Shown piece by piece: positions 28,844 to 37,744 of a stretch of DNA of 64,000 nucleotides. The DNA lies in the NCBI GenBank assembly GCA_000335735.1, contig AMYY01000010.1, positions 32,187 to 96,186 on the forward strand, in the 5' to 3' direction. Origin of the DNA: an alpha proteobacterium L41A. GTDB taxonomy: Bacteria > Pseudomonadota > Alphaproteobacteria > Caulobacterales > Caulobacteraceae. Numbering within the stretch: position 1 is the first letter of the stretch; each line of letters opens with the position of its first letter. The notes beneath the pieces were generated by a model. The model saw nothing but the letters and a program-made list of their open reading frames with translations, was not told the DNA's origin and did no database searches. Both the position numbers and the translations under genes were made by a program.

Positions 28844-30187
28844 TCAGTGTTCCAATGCTTCGCCGTGCAGAGAGGTGTCCAGACCGGCGGCTTCCTCCGC
28901 CTCGCTCACGCGCAGGCCCGTGGTGAACTTGCAGACGAACAAGATGATCAGGGTGCCCACGGCGCTGTAGACGATGGTCCACAGCAGGCCCAGGGCCTGG
29001 GCGCCGACGTTGGCGCCTTCCGACAGGCTGTTGATCGCGGTCGTGGCGAACACGCCGGTCAGAAGGGCGCCGATCAGGCCGCCCGCGCCGTGGATGCCGA
29101 AGGCGTCCAGGCTGTCGTCGTAGCGCAGCAGCTTCTTGATCCACACCGAAGAGGCATAGCAAGCCGGGCCAGCGATCAGGCCGATGATGACCGCGCCCTT
29201 GGGGTCGACGAAACCGGCCGCCGGGGTGATGGCGACCAGACCGGCGACGACGCCCGACAGCATGCCGATCAGCGAGACCTTCTTCTTCTCGATATATTCG
29301 ACGATTTTCCAGGTCAGGGCGGCGGCGGCGGCGGCCAGGATGGTGTTCAGCAGCGCCACGCCCATCAGGTCGTTGGCGGCGCCCGCCGAGCCGGCGTTGA
29401 AGCCGATCCAGCCGACCAGCAGCAGCGAGGCGCCGATCATGGTCAGGACAGGGTTGTGGGCGGTGATGACCTCTGTGCCGTAACCCTTACGGCGACCCAG
29501 GAAGATGGCGCAGACCAGGCCCGCGACGCCCGAGTTGACGTGAACGACGGCGCCGCCCGCGAAGTCCAGCACGCCCGCCGAACCCAGGAAACCGCCGCCC
29601 CAGACCCAGTGGCAGATCGGCGCGTAGACCAGAAGCGACCACAGGGCGGTGAACAACAATAGCGCCGAATATTTGAACCGCTCGGCGAACGCGCCGGTGA
29701 TCAGCGCCGGGGTGATGATGGCGAAGGTCATCTGGAAGGAGATGAACAGGAACTCGGGAATGCCCGGCAGCAGGGCGTTGGCGGTCTTCAGCGACACGCC
29801 GTTCAGGAACAGCATGTCCAGGCTGCCGATGAAAGGTTGCAGCGCGGCGTTGCCGTTGGCGCCGAAGGCCAGGCTGTAGCCGGCGATGAACCATACCAGC
29901 GACACCACGGCGAAGACGCCAACGGACTGGGTGATGGTGGCGATGACGTTCTTCTTGCGCACCATGCCGCCATAGAACAGCGCCAGACCGGGGAGGGTCA
30001 TCAGCAGAACCAGGGCGGTCGAGGTGCCGAGCCAGGATGCGCCGGCGCTGTCCAGCTCAAGCGCCGCCTGGTGGCCGAGCAAGGCGGGCGCGGCGTCCTG
30101 CGCGTTCGCCGCGCCGGCGGCCATCAGACAAAGTGTGGGAAGAAGGAGCGCAGCCGCCCCCGTAAGTCGTTTCGTGGTCTGCGACAT
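28844..30187 (-). CDS. amt: Ammonium transporter Amt
   Basis: A 447-residue Amt/Mep channel with a cleavable signal peptide (to ANAQ) and 11 membrane segments. Signature GLALFYGGMVRKKNV is present, and the twin pore histidines are visible in VVHVNSGVAGL and FGIHGAGG. It conducts ammonium/ammonia across the inner membrane. Ribosome site AGGGGG precedes the ATG. The PII gene (glnK) that usually travels with amt is absent on both sides in this window. Two CGCA-N2-TGCG palindromes lie upstream (30212-30241). Confidence 0.96.
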   Translation of the reverse strand: MSQTTKRLTGAAALLLPTLCLMAAGAANAQDAAPALLGHQAALELDSAGASWLGTSTALVLLMTLPGLALFYGGMVRKKNVIATITQSVGVFAVVSLVWFIAGYSLAFGANGNAALQPFIGSLDMLFLNGVSLKTANALLPGIPEFLFISFQMTFAIITPALITGAFAERFKYSALLLFTALWSLLVYAPICHWVWGGGFLGSAGVLDFAGGAVVHVNSGVAGLVCAIFLGRRKGYGTEVITAHNPVLTMIGASLLLVGWIGFNAGSAGAANDLMGVALLNTILAAAAAALTWKIVEYIEKKKVSLIGMLSGVVAGLVAITPAAGFVDPKGAVIIGLIAGPACYASSVWIKKLLRYDDSLDAFGIHGAGGLIGALLTGVFATTAINSLSEGANVGAQALGLLWTIVYSAVGTLIILFVCKFTTGLRVSEAEEAAGLDTSLHGEALEH

Positions 30188-30211
30188 GAGCTAGTACCCC
30201 CTATGCAATTT

Positions 30212-30241
30212 CGCAGTTGCGAAGATTTTACCGCATTTGCG
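30212..30241. promoter_or_regulatory. Twin palindromes upstream of amt
   Basis: CGCA-GT-TGCG (30212-30221) and CGCA-TT-TGCG (30232-30241) are repeated with a 20-base offset, two helical turns, just upstream of the amt start on its template side. The spacing suggests cooperative binding of a dimeric regulator. I could not match a known NtrC or sigma-54 consensus. Confidence 0.4.
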
Positions 30242-30297
30242 ATAGGCGCAAGAGGCTAGACCGTGAACGGCGCAACTTTCTTGCAACGGTAATGAAC

Positions 30298-30337
30298 AAA
30301 AAGATCAGGGCCGCATGATCTTTCGATCATACGGCCC
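30298..30337 (-). terminator. Terminator of the ilv-leu operon
   Basis: A 13-bp hairpin with one mismatch (30308-30320 with 30325-30337) ends on the minus strand in TGATC followed by TTTTT (30303-30299). It lies about 70 bases beyond the leuB stop. The rest of the 217-base gap 30188-30404 shows only the amt upstream sites. Confidence 0.82.
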
Positions 30338-30404
30338 GATATCAGATTCTCCATGCCAACAAAGCCAAGCTCAGCGGCAGGATTTTCAGCTTCAGTTTAA
30401 GCCG

Positions 30405-31511
30405 TCAGGCCCAGTGCATTTGCACCCGGTGCGCCGCCGCCCAATGGATGGCGCGGATGGCGTCGATGACGGCCTCCGTCGCCGCACGCGTGCCCAGCGC
30501 GCCGCCTAGGTCAGCCGTCACGGCGCCGGCCGCCAGAACGGCGGCGACGGCGGCCTCGATGGAATCGGCCTCTTCCTCCAGCTTCAGGCTGTGACGCAGC
30601 AGCAGGGCCGCCGACAGGATGGTCCCGACCGGATTGGCCAGATCCTGACCGGCGATGTCCGGCGCCGAGCCGTGGATCGGCTCGAAAAGGCCCGGCCCGC
30701 CCGCGCCCAGCGACGCCGACGGCAACAGGCCGATGGAGCCGCCCAGCACTGAAATCTCGTCCGACAGGATATCGCCGAACATGTTTTCGGTCAGGATGAC
30801 GTCGTATTCGCGCGGCTTACGGATCAGGTGCATGGCCATGGAGTCCACCAGGGCGTGCTCCAGGGTGATGTCGGGGAACTCCTCGGCGTGGATGCGGGTC
30901 ACGACCTCGCGCCACAGACGGCTGGTCTCCATGACGTTGGCCTTGTCGACCGAAGTCACCTTGCCGCGACGTTGTTGGGCGGTCTGGAAGGCGGCGCGGG
31001 TCACCCGCTCGATCTCCGGCACGGTGTATTCGCACAGGTCGGTGGCGCGATCGGCGGTGCGGGTCTTCTCGCCGAAATAAACGCCGCCGGTCAGTTCGCG
31101 GAAGACGATCAGGTCGACGCCCTCGACGATCTCCTTCTTCAGCGGCGAGCGGTGCGCCAGCACCGGCGAAACCTGCAACGGCCGCAGATTGGCGAACAGG
31201 CCCATCGCCTTACGGATCGCCAACAGCCCCTGCTCCGGACGCGCCTTGCCGCCGTCCCATTTCGGCCCGCCGACGGCGCCCAGCAGCACGGCGTCGGACG
31301 CGACGCAGGCGGCGCGCGTGGCCTCGGGCAAGGCCTCGCCCGTCTCGTCGATGGCTGCGCCGCCGATCAGGTGTTCGGAGAACTCGAAATGGTGACCATA
31401 GAAGTCGCCGATGACCCGCAGGACGTCGCGCGCGGCCCGTGTGACCTCCGGCCCGACGCCATCGCCGGGCAGCAGGACGATGTTGTAGGTCTTGGTGGCG
31501 GCGGTGCTCAT
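30405..31511 (-). CDS. leuB: 3-isopropylmalate dehydrogenase
   Basis: A 368-residue NAD-dependent decarboxylating dehydrogenase that turns 3-isopropylmalate into 2-oxoisocaproate, the last carbon-skeleton step of leucine synthesis. Visible: [11 protein letters not shown] near the N terminus, [12 protein letters not shown] with the metal-binding aspartates, and the NAD loop [24 protein letters not shown]. Last gene of the eight-gene branched-chain operon; its start overlaps the leuD stop (ATGA), and a terminator follows. Confidence 0.97.
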   Translation of the reverse strand: MSTAATKTYNIVLLPGDGVGPEVTRAARDVLRVIGDFYGHHFEFSEHLIGGAAIDETGEALPEATRAACVASDAVLLGAVGGPKWDGGKARPEQGLLAIRKAMGLFANLRPLQVSPVLAHRSPLKKEIVEGVDLIVFRELTGGVYFGEKTRTADRATDLCEYTVPEIERVTRAAFQTAQQRRGKVTSVDKANVMETSRLWREVVTRIHAEEFPDITLEHALVDSMAMHLIRKPREYDVILTENMFGDILSDEISVLGGSIGLLPSASLGAGGPGLFEPIHGSAPDIAGQDLANPVGTILSAALLLRHSLKLEEEADSIEAAVAAVLAAGAVTADLGGALGTRAATEAVIDAIRAIHWAAAHRVQMHWA

Positions 31512-32095
31512 CTTACGGTCTCTTTCGATCGCTCGTAGGCTTCGATTTCAGGCATGTTTGATTGCAGCCAGCCCAGGGTGTCCACCCCGTCCAGCAGGCA
31601 TTGGCGGGCGAAGGATTCGACCCCGAACGGCACGGGTTCGGCATTGCCGCGCTGGATCTGATTGGCCTGGAGGTCGATCGTGACCGGCTGGTCCGGCTGC
31701 GACGCCAGATCATCCCAAACCGCCTGGCTGACGACGATCGGCAGCAGGCCGTTTTTCAGCGCGTTCGATGTAAAAATGTCAGCGATCTCGGTCGAAATCA
31801 CCGCCCGGAACCCATAGTCCAACAGGGCCCAGGGCGCATGTTCGCGCGACGAACCGCAGGCGAAGTTCCGGCCCGCCAGCAGGATGCGATGCTCGGCCGG
31901 ATCGATCCGGTTCAGAATGGCCTCGGGCTTCTCCGAGCCGTCGTCTTCGTAACGCCAGTCATAGAAGGCCGCCTTGCCCAGCCCTTCGCGCGTGGTCGTG
32001 GTGAGGAAGCGCGCCGGAATGATCTGGTCGGTGTCGATATTGGCCTGACTCAGGGTCACGGTCTTGGAGGTCAGCACCTGGAAGGGTTCAGACAT
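31508..32095 (-). CDS. leuD: 3-isopropylmalate dehydratase small subunit
   Basis: A 195-residue LeuD. It forms the swivelling small subunit that pairs with LeuC to isomerise 2- to 3-isopropylmalate. The conserved motif [15 protein letters not shown] is present around residue 75, and length fits the family (about 200). Overlaps leuC by eight bases and leuB by four, giving tight translational coupling and equal subunit production. Confidence 0.96.
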   Translation of the reverse strand: MSEPFQVLTSKTVTLSQANIDTDQIIPARFLTTTTREGLGKAAFYDWRYEDDGSEKPEAILNRIDPAEHRILLAGRNFACGSSREHAPWALLDYGFRAVISTEIADIFTSNALKNGLLPIVVSQAVWDDLASQPDQPVTIDLQANQIQRGNAEPVPFGVESFARQCLLDGVDTLGWLQSNMPEIEAYERSKETVR

Positions 32096-33500
32096 GCTCG
32101 ACCTCCTTCAGAAAGACGCGCGGATCGGTCAGCACGCCAGCGACCGCCGTCGCCGCCGCCGTCGCCGGGCTGGCCAGGATGGTGCGGGCGTCCTTGCCCT
32201 GACGGCCTTCGAAGTTGCGGTTCGAGGTGGATACGGCCAGTTGGCCCGGTGCAACGAAATCGCCGTTCATGGCGATGCACATGGAACAGCCGGGAATGCG
32301 CCATTCGGCCCCGGCGGCGATGAAGACTTCGTGCAGCCCCTCGGCCTCGGCGTCGCGACGCACGGCCTCGGACCCCGGCACCACTAGCATACGCAGGCCC
32401 GGCTTGACCTTGCGGCCGCGCAGTACCTCGGCGGCGGCGCGCAGATCGGGCAAGCGCCCGTTGGTGCAGGAGCCGATGAAGACGACATCCACCAACTGGC
32501 TGGTCGTCGCCTCCCCGGCCGTGAAGCCCATATAGGCGATGGCCTTGCGGTCTGAGTCCGACTGGGGCTGCGGCACGGGCGAGCCGATGGGCGCTCCCGC
32601 ATCCGGCGTCGTGCCCCAGGTCGCCATGGGACGGATGGCGGCGCCGTCGATGGTCACTTCCTTGTCGAAGACCGCGCCGGCATCCGTCGCCAGTTTCAGC
32701 CATTCGGCCGTCGCCGCCTCATAGTCGGCGGGGACGTGCTTGCGTCCGCGCAGCCAGTCGATCGTGGTCTGGTCCGGGGCGATCATGCCCGCGCGGGCGC
32801 CGGCCTCGATGGACATGTTGCACAGGGTCATCCGCCCTTCCATGTCCAGCGACCGCACCGCCTCGCCCGCGTATTCGATGACATAGCCGGTGCCGCCGCC
32901 GAAACCGATGGCGGCGATGACGGCCAGGGCGACGTCCTTGCCGGAGACGCCGGGCTGCAGCTTTCCGTCCACCGTCACCCGCATGGCCCTAGCCTTGCGC
33001 TGCAACAGGCATTGGGTCGCCAGCACATGGCCGACCTCGGACGTGCCGATGCCGAAGGCCAAGGCCCCGAAGGCGCCATGAGTGGCGGTATGGCTGTCGC
33101 CGCAGACCACGGTCATGCCCGGCTGGGTCAGACCCAGTTCCGGCCCCATGACATGGACTACGCCGCGATCGTCCGAATCCCACCCCGCCAGCGGCACGCC
33201 GTGGGCGGCGCAGTTACGCTCCAGCGTATGGACCTGAGCCTCGGCCTGGGCCGTGACATAGGGTTTCAGCCCGTTCAGACCCGCCGGCAGGGTCGGGGTC
33301 GAATGGTCCAGGGTCGCATAAGTCCGGTCGGGACGGCGCACCTTCAGCCCGCGCGCCTCGATCTCGCTGAAGGCTTGGGGGCTGGTGACTTCGTGGACCA
33401 GATGCAGATCGATATACAGCACGCCCGGCGTATCGGCCGTTTCCGACCGCACGACGTGGGCGTCCCACACCTTGTCGAACAGGGTCTTGGGATCAGGCAT
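32088..33500 (-). CDS. leuC: 3-isopropylmalate dehydratase large subunit
   Basis: A 470-residue aconitase-family subunit carrying the [4Fe-4S] cluster. The cluster cysteines are visible in [10 protein letters not shown] and in the CSMC motif near the C terminus; HSTPTLP and [20 protein letters not shown] are catalytic-site blocks. Works with LeuD. Its ATG overlaps the leuA stop by eight bases, so translation is coupled to LeuA. Confidence 0.97.
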   Translation of the reverse strand: MPDPKTLFDKVWDAHVVRSETADTPGVLYIDLHLVHEVTSPQAFSEIEARGLKVRRPDRTYATLDHSTPTLPAGLNGLKPYVTAQAEAQVHTLERNCAAHGVPLAGWDSDDRGVVHVMGPELGLTQPGMTVVCGDSHTATHGAFGALAFGIGTSEVGHVLATQCLLQRKARAMRVTVDGKLQPGVSGKDVALAVIAAIGFGGGTGYVIEYAGEAVRSLDMEGRMTLCNMSIEAGARAGMIAPDQTTIDWLRGRKHVPADYEAATAEWLKLATDAGAVFDKEVTIDGAAIRPMATWGTTPDAGAPIGSPVPQPQSDSDRKAIAYMGFTAGEATTSQLVDVVFIGSCTNGRLPDLRAAAEVLRGRKVKPGLRMLVVPGSEAVRRDAEAEGLHEVFIAAGAEWRIPGCSMCIAMNGDFVAPGQLAVSTSNRNFEGRQGKDARTILASPATAAATAVAGVLTDPRVFLKEVEHV

Positions 33501-34743
33501 ATTGGGCCACGATCTCGGACACGCCGTCGACCCGGTCGATGATGGCGATCAGTTCGGCGTCGTTGATCTCGCCGATCTGATCCGCGCGCGACTTGAAGCC
33601 GGCGACCACCGCCGCCAGACGCTCGCCCTCGATGGGACGGCCGATGGTCTCGGCGCGCTTGGCGATGGCGTGACGGCCCGAATGCTTGCCCAGCACGAAC
33701 CAGCTGCCCTCGAAGCCCACATCCTGGGGCCGCATGATCTCATAGGTGCGGCTGTCGGCCAGCATGCCGTGCTGGTGAATTCCCGCCTCGTGGGCGAAGG
33801 CGTTGATGCCGACCACCGACTTGTTTCGGGCGATGACTGTCTCGGTGATCTCGCACAGGATCTTGGAGGCGCGCACCAGATGACGGCTGTCGGCGCCGGT
33901 CGTGACGCCATAGCGGTCCTCGCGGACCTTCAGCGCCATGACGACTTCTTCGATCGAGCAGTTGCCGGCCCGCTCGCCGATGCCGTTTATCGCGCCTTCG
34001 ATCTGACGCGCGCCGCCCTCGACGGCGGCCAGGGAGTTTGCGACCGCCATGCCCAGGTCGTCGTGGCAGTGGGCCGAGAAGATCACGTGCGGATGGCGCT
34101 TTTTGATGCGCGCGGCCAGGGCGCGATAGGTTTCGCGCACCTCTTCTGGGGTCGCATAGCCGACGGTGTCGGGGACGTTCAGGGTGCGCGCGCCGGCGTC
34201 GGCGGCGGCCTCCAGCACATCGGCCAGAAACTCCGGCTCGGTGCGGAAGGCGTCCTCGGCCGAGAATTCGACATCGTCGAACAGGCTGCGGGCGTATTCC
34301 ACCGACCGCACGGCCGTCGACAGCACCTCATTGGTGGACATCTTCAGCTTGGCGGAGCGGTGGATTGGGCTGGTGCCGATGAAGGTGTGGCACCGACGGT
34401 GCGACTTCGGCGCCGGCGCCAGGGCGCGGAAGGTGGCGTCGATGTCCTTTTCGTTGGCGCGCGACAGGGAGCAGAAGATCGGCCCCTCGACCTCGCCCGC
34501 CACGCGGCGGATGCAGTCCTCGTCGCCGGGCGATGCGGCGGCGAAGCCGGCCTCGATAACGTCGACGCCCAGGTCCCGGAGAACCTGGGCCATCTTCACC
34601 TTGGCTTGGGCGCTCATCGAGAAGCCCGGAGCCTGTTCCCCGTCCCGCATCGTCGTGTCGAAAATGACGACGCGGTTGGGATCGGCGGCGATCTCCTCGG
34701 TGCGGGATACGCCCGATACTCGTACGCTTTCGGGGGTAATCAT
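33493..34743 (-). CDS. leuA: 2-isopropylmalate synthase, short form lacking the regulatory domain
   Basis: A 416-residue LeuA: condenses acetyl-CoA with 2-oxoisovalerate, committing carbon to leucine. The TIM barrel is complete: [14 protein letters not shown] (metal Asp, catalytic Arg), [10 protein letters not shown] (metal His pair), [11 protein letters not shown] and [13 protein letters not shown]. Usual enzymes are about 510-520 residues and end in a roughly 130-residue LeuA dimerisation domain that binds leucine. That domain is missing here; the reading frame ends in the leuC start with no sign of frameshift. The enzyme may therefore escape leucine feedback. Homocitrate or citramalate synthase is less likely given the leuCDB neighbours. 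Confidence 0.9.
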   Translation of the reverse strand: MITPESVRVSGVSRTEEIAADPNRVVIFDTTMRDGEQAPGFSMSAQAKVKMAQVLRDLGVDVIEAGFAAASPGDEDCIRRVAGEVEGPIFCSLSRANEKDIDATFRALAPAPKSHRRCHTFIGTSPIHRSAKLKMSTNEVLSTAVRSVEYARSLFDDVEFSAEDAFRTEPEFLADVLEAAADAGARTLNVPDTVGYATPEEVRETYRALAARIKKRHPHVIFSAHCHDDLGMAVANSLAAVEGGARQIEGAINGIGERAGNCSIEEVVMALKVREDRYGVTTGADSRHLVRASKILCEITETVIARNKSVVGINAFAHEAGIHQHGMLADSRTYEIMRPQDVGFEGSWFVLGKHSGRHAIAKRAETIGRPIEGERLAAVVAGFKSRADQIGEINDAELIAIIDRVDGVSEIVAQYA

Positions 34744-34994
34744 TACGCGACCTCGGATTGAATGATGTCGTTGCTGATGCGGCGCACGCCGAACAGCCGG
34801 TCGATCTGGCGACCCAGGTTGTCCATGCAGCGGCCGGCGTCGCGGCCGCGCACAGTCAGGGCGATGCGGCGGAAGGCGCCCTCGTCAGCCAGGGCCATGC
34901 CGTCGATGTGGAAGCCGCGGCGCTCCACTAGGCCAATGAGACGCTGAAGCGAACCGTCCGCACGGTCGATCTGGATGTGGATCGTGTTGCTCAT
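34743..34994 (-). CDS. ilvM: Acetolactate synthase small subunit, IlvM-like ACT protein
   Basis: An 83-residue single ACT-domain protein (IHIQIDRADGSLQRLIGLVERRGFHIDGMAL), the length of enteric IlvM rather than the 160-180 residues of IlvH/IlvN. It would stabilise and activate the large subunit encoded immediately upstream (one base between stop and start region). Its stop and the leuA start share a base (TAATG). A short small subunit usually gives weak valine inhibition, which is inference here. Confidence 0.85.
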   Translation of the reverse strand: MSNTIHIQIDRADGSLQRLIGLVERRGFHIDGMALADEGAFRRIALTVRGRDAGRCMDNLGRQIDRLFGVRRISNDIIQSEVA

Positions 34995-34995
34995 C

Positions 34996-36708
34996 TCAGG
35001 AGCCCTCCATCATTTCAGCGTTGTTCTTGCCCGGCGGAACCAGCGGCCAGACATTGTCTCGGGGGTCGATGACCACATGGGCCAGGCAAGGGCCGCCGGC
35101 GGCCAGCAGGCGCCGAACGCCGTCCGTCACCTGATCGCGGCGGTCGATGCGGAAGGCCTCGATGCCGAAGGCTTCGGCCACCTTCACGAAGTCCGGATTG
35201 TCAGACAGGTCGATCTCGGAATAGTTCTCTGCGAAGAACAGCTCCTGCCACTGGCGCACCAGGCCCAGCGAGGAGTTGTCGATCAGCACGATCTTCAGCG
35301 GGATGCCGTAACGCTTCAGCGTCGCCAGCTCCTGAATGTTCATCATGAAGCCGCCGTCGCCGGCGATCGTGACGACCGTCGCCGACGGATCGGCCAGCTT
35401 GGCGCCGATGCCGGCGGGCAGACCAAAGCCCATCGCGCCCAGACCGCCCGAGGTGATGTGGGCTTCCGGCTTGGCGAAGCGGCAGTGCATGGCCGCCCAC
35501 ATCTGATGCTGGCCCACGTCGCAGGCGGCGACGAAATCATCGCCCGCCGCTTCGGAGATTTCCTTCAGCAGGGCGGGCGCATAGACCCCCTCGCCCGGCG
35601 CGTCATAGCGATGCGCGCCAGTCTTGGCCGCATCGGTGCAGTCGTCGGCCCAGGCCTGGATGTCCAGGGCCGCGCCCGACCGCATCCGCGCCGTCAACGC
35701 CTCAACGCCTTCGCGCAGTTCGCCGACGACGGCGACGTTGGCGCTGCGCAGCTTGCCGACTTCCGACGCGTCGATGTCAAAATGGACGATGCGGGCGTTC
35801 GGCGCGAACTCGGCCAGCTTGCCGGTGGCGCGGTCGTCGAACCGGGCGCCGACGACGATCAGCAGATCGCTGTCCTGCACCGCATGGTTGGCGGCGCGCG
35901 TGCCGTGCATGCCCAGCATGCCCAGCATGCCCGGCGCGTCAGTCGGGATCGTGCCCAGGGCGTTCAGGGTCGAGACCTGGGGGATGCCGGTCGCGGCGAC
36001 GAAGGCGCGCAGGGCCTCGGTCGCGCCGCCGATCTTCGCCCCGCCGCCGATATAGACCAGCGGCTTCTTCGCCGTGCGGATCGCAGCCTCTGCGGCGGCG
36101 ATGGCGTCGTGATCGACGCGTGCCGTCTCGTTGGGGATCGAAAATCCGTAGTCATCGCCGGTCGTCTCGAACTGCACGTCCTTGGGCAGGTCGACCAGAA
36201 CCGGGCCGGGGCGACCCGACCGGGCGATATGGAAGGCTTCCTCGATCGCAGCAGGCACCTCGGCGGCCGAGCGGACCAGGATCGAATGTTTCACGATGGG
36301 CAGGGTGACGCCCAGGATATCTATCTCCTGAAAGGCGTCGGTGCCCATCAAGCCTTGGGCGACATTGCCGGTGATGCAGACGATCGGCACCGAATCCATC
36401 ATCGCATTGGCGATGCCGGTGACCAGATTGGTCGCGCCGGGGCCGGAGGTGGCCATGCACACGCCGACCTTGCCGCTCTTCCTGGCATAGGCGTCGGCCG
36501 AGAAGGCCGCGCCCTGCTCATGGCGGACCAGGATGTGCTTCAGCTTGGAGCCAGCCAGGGCGTCATAAACCGGCATGATGGCGCCGCCCGGATAGCCGAA
36601 CACCACCTCCACCCCCAGCCGCTCCAGGGTGGAGACCAGCAGACGCGCACCCGACTGGGGAGCGGTCTCGGCTGAGGGTTTGAAGGCGGCGGCGGTCATC
36701 AGGGTCAT
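34996..36708 (-). CDS. ilvB: Acetolactate synthase large subunit (IlvB/IlvG type)
   Basis: A 570-residue ThDP/FAD enzyme that makes acetolactate or acetohydroxybutyrate, first common step of valine/leucine/isoleucine synthesis. Visible: EVVFGYPGGAIMPVYDAL and RHEQGAAFSADAYAR with the catalytic Glu, SGRPGPVLVDLPKDVQ, and the ThDP motif AGDGGFMMNIQELATLKRYGIP. A second ATG at codon 4 (MTAAAFK) is an alternative start. It precedes the IlvM-like subunit, an order reminiscent of ilvGM. Confidence 0.95.
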   Translation of the reverse strand: MTLMTAAAFKPSAETAPQSGARLLVSTLERLGVEVVFGYPGGAIMPVYDALAGSKLKHILVRHEQGAAFSADAYARKSGKVGVCMATSGPGATNLVTGIANAMMDSVPIVCITGNVAQGLMGTDAFQEIDILGVTLPIVKHSILVRSAAEVPAAIEEAFHIARSGRPGPVLVDLPKDVQFETTGDDYGFSIPNETARVDHDAIAAAEAAIRTAKKPLVYIGGGAKIGGATEALRAFVAATGIPQVSTLNALGTIPTDAPGMLGMLGMHGTRAANHAVQDSDLLIVVGARFDDRATGKLAEFAPNARIVHFDIDASEVGKLRSANVAVVGELREGVEALTARMRSGAALDIQAWADDCTDAAKTGAHRYDAPGEGVYAPALLKEISEAAGDDFVAACDVGQHQMWAAMHCRFAKPEAHITSGGLGAMGFGLPAGIGAKLADPSATVVTIAGDGGFMMNIQELATLKRYGIPLKIVLIDNSSLGLVRQWQELFFAENYSEIDLSDNPDFVKVAEAFGIEAFRIDRRDQVTDGVRRLLAAGGPCLAHVVIDPRDNVWPLVPPGKNNAEMMEGS

Positions 36709-36727
36709 CCGGTCGTTCAGGCGGCGA

Positions 36728-37741
36728 TCAGGCCGCTTCGGCCTTGGGCGTGTTCAGCCAGGCCATGCGTTCGCGCAGACGCGCGCCGACCTGTTCGATC
36801 TGGCTCTCGCGGTCCGCCTTCAGCCAGGCCTCGTACTGCGGCTTGCCGGCCTCGTTCTCGGCGATCCAGTTGCGCGCAAAGGTGCCGTCCTGGATCTCGT
36901 CCAGAATGGTCTTCATGCGGGCCTTGGTCTCTTCGGTCACGACGCGCGGGCCGCTGACGACGGCGCCGTATTTGGCCGTCTCGGAGATGAAGTGGTGCAT
37001 CTTCGAAATGCCGCCTTCGTAGAACAGGTCCACGATCAGCTTCAGCTCGTGCAGGCATTCGAAATAGGCGATCTCGGGCTGGTAGCCGGCCTCGACCAGG
37101 GTGTTGAAGCCCTGCATGACCAACTCCTTGGCGCCGCCGCACAGGACGGCCTGTTCGCCGAACAGATCGGTCTCGGTCTCTTCGCGGAAGGTGGTTTCCA
37201 GCAGGCCGCCGGTCGCACCGCCGTTGCCCTTGGCGTAACCCATGGCCCGGTCGCGGGCCTTGCCGGTGACATCCTTTTCGACGGCGAACAGCGAAGGCAC
37301 GCCGCGACCGCGCTGGAACTCGCGACGGACCAGATCGCCCGGTCCCTTGGGCGCGACCAGGATCACGTCCATGTCCTCGCGCGGGGTGATGCGGCCGTAG
37401 ATGATCGAGAAGCCGTGGGCGAACAGCAGGGCCGAGCCTTCCTTGGCGTTCGGCTCGATGATGTCGCGATAGACGTCGCCCTGAACCATGTCGGGGGTCA
37501 GGATGGCGATGATGTCGGCGCCCTTGACGGCCTCGGCCGGCTCAGCGGTCGGCACGCCGTCGGCGGTGGCGTGTTTCCAGCCCGTGCCGCCGTGACGGAC
37601 GCCGGCGACCACGTCATGGCCGCTGTCCTTCAGGTTCTGCGCATGAGCGCGACCCTGCGATCCGTAGCCGATGATGGCGATGCGCTGGCCCGCGATGGCG
37701 CCCGGCTTGATGTCTTCGTTGGTGTAGATGGTGATGGCCAT
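36728..37741 (-). CDS. ilvC: Ketol-acid reductoisomerase, class I
   Basis: A 337-residue class I enzyme that isomerises and reduces acetolactate with NADPH and Mg2+. Rossmann motif [17 protein letters not shown] (about residues 25-41), [17 protein letters not shown] and the metal-binding [11 protein letters not shown] are visible. Length matches the short class I form. Lies three bases after ilvD and 19 before ilvB in one operon. Confidence 0.97.
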   Translation of the reverse strand: MAITIYTNEDIKPGAIAGQRIAIIGYGSQGRAHAQNLKDSGHDVVAGVRHGGTGWKHATADGVPTAEPAEAVKGADIIAILTPDMVQGDVYRDIIEPNAKEGSALLFAHGFSIIYGRITPREDMDVILVAPKGPGDLVRREFQRGRGVPSLFAVEKDVTGKARDRAMGYAKGNGGATGGLLETTFREETETDLFGEQAVLCGGAKELVMQGFNTLVEAGYQPEIAYFECLHELKLIVDLFYEGGISKMHHFISETAKYGAVVSGPRVVTEETKARMKTILDEIQDGTFARNWIAENEAGKPQYEAWLKADRESQIEQVGARLRERMAWLNTPKAEAA

Positions 37742-37744
37742 GGG

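Noticed and set aside
30188..30260. A sigma-54 (-24/-12) promoter before amt
   Set aside because: A TTGCA is present on the minus strand but no GG doublet lies at the required distance, so the consensus fails.
33493..33500. A frameshift truncating leuA
   Set aside because: The frame runs smoothly into an eight-base overlap with leuC and no remnant of a LeuA dimerisation domain appears in any frame downstream.
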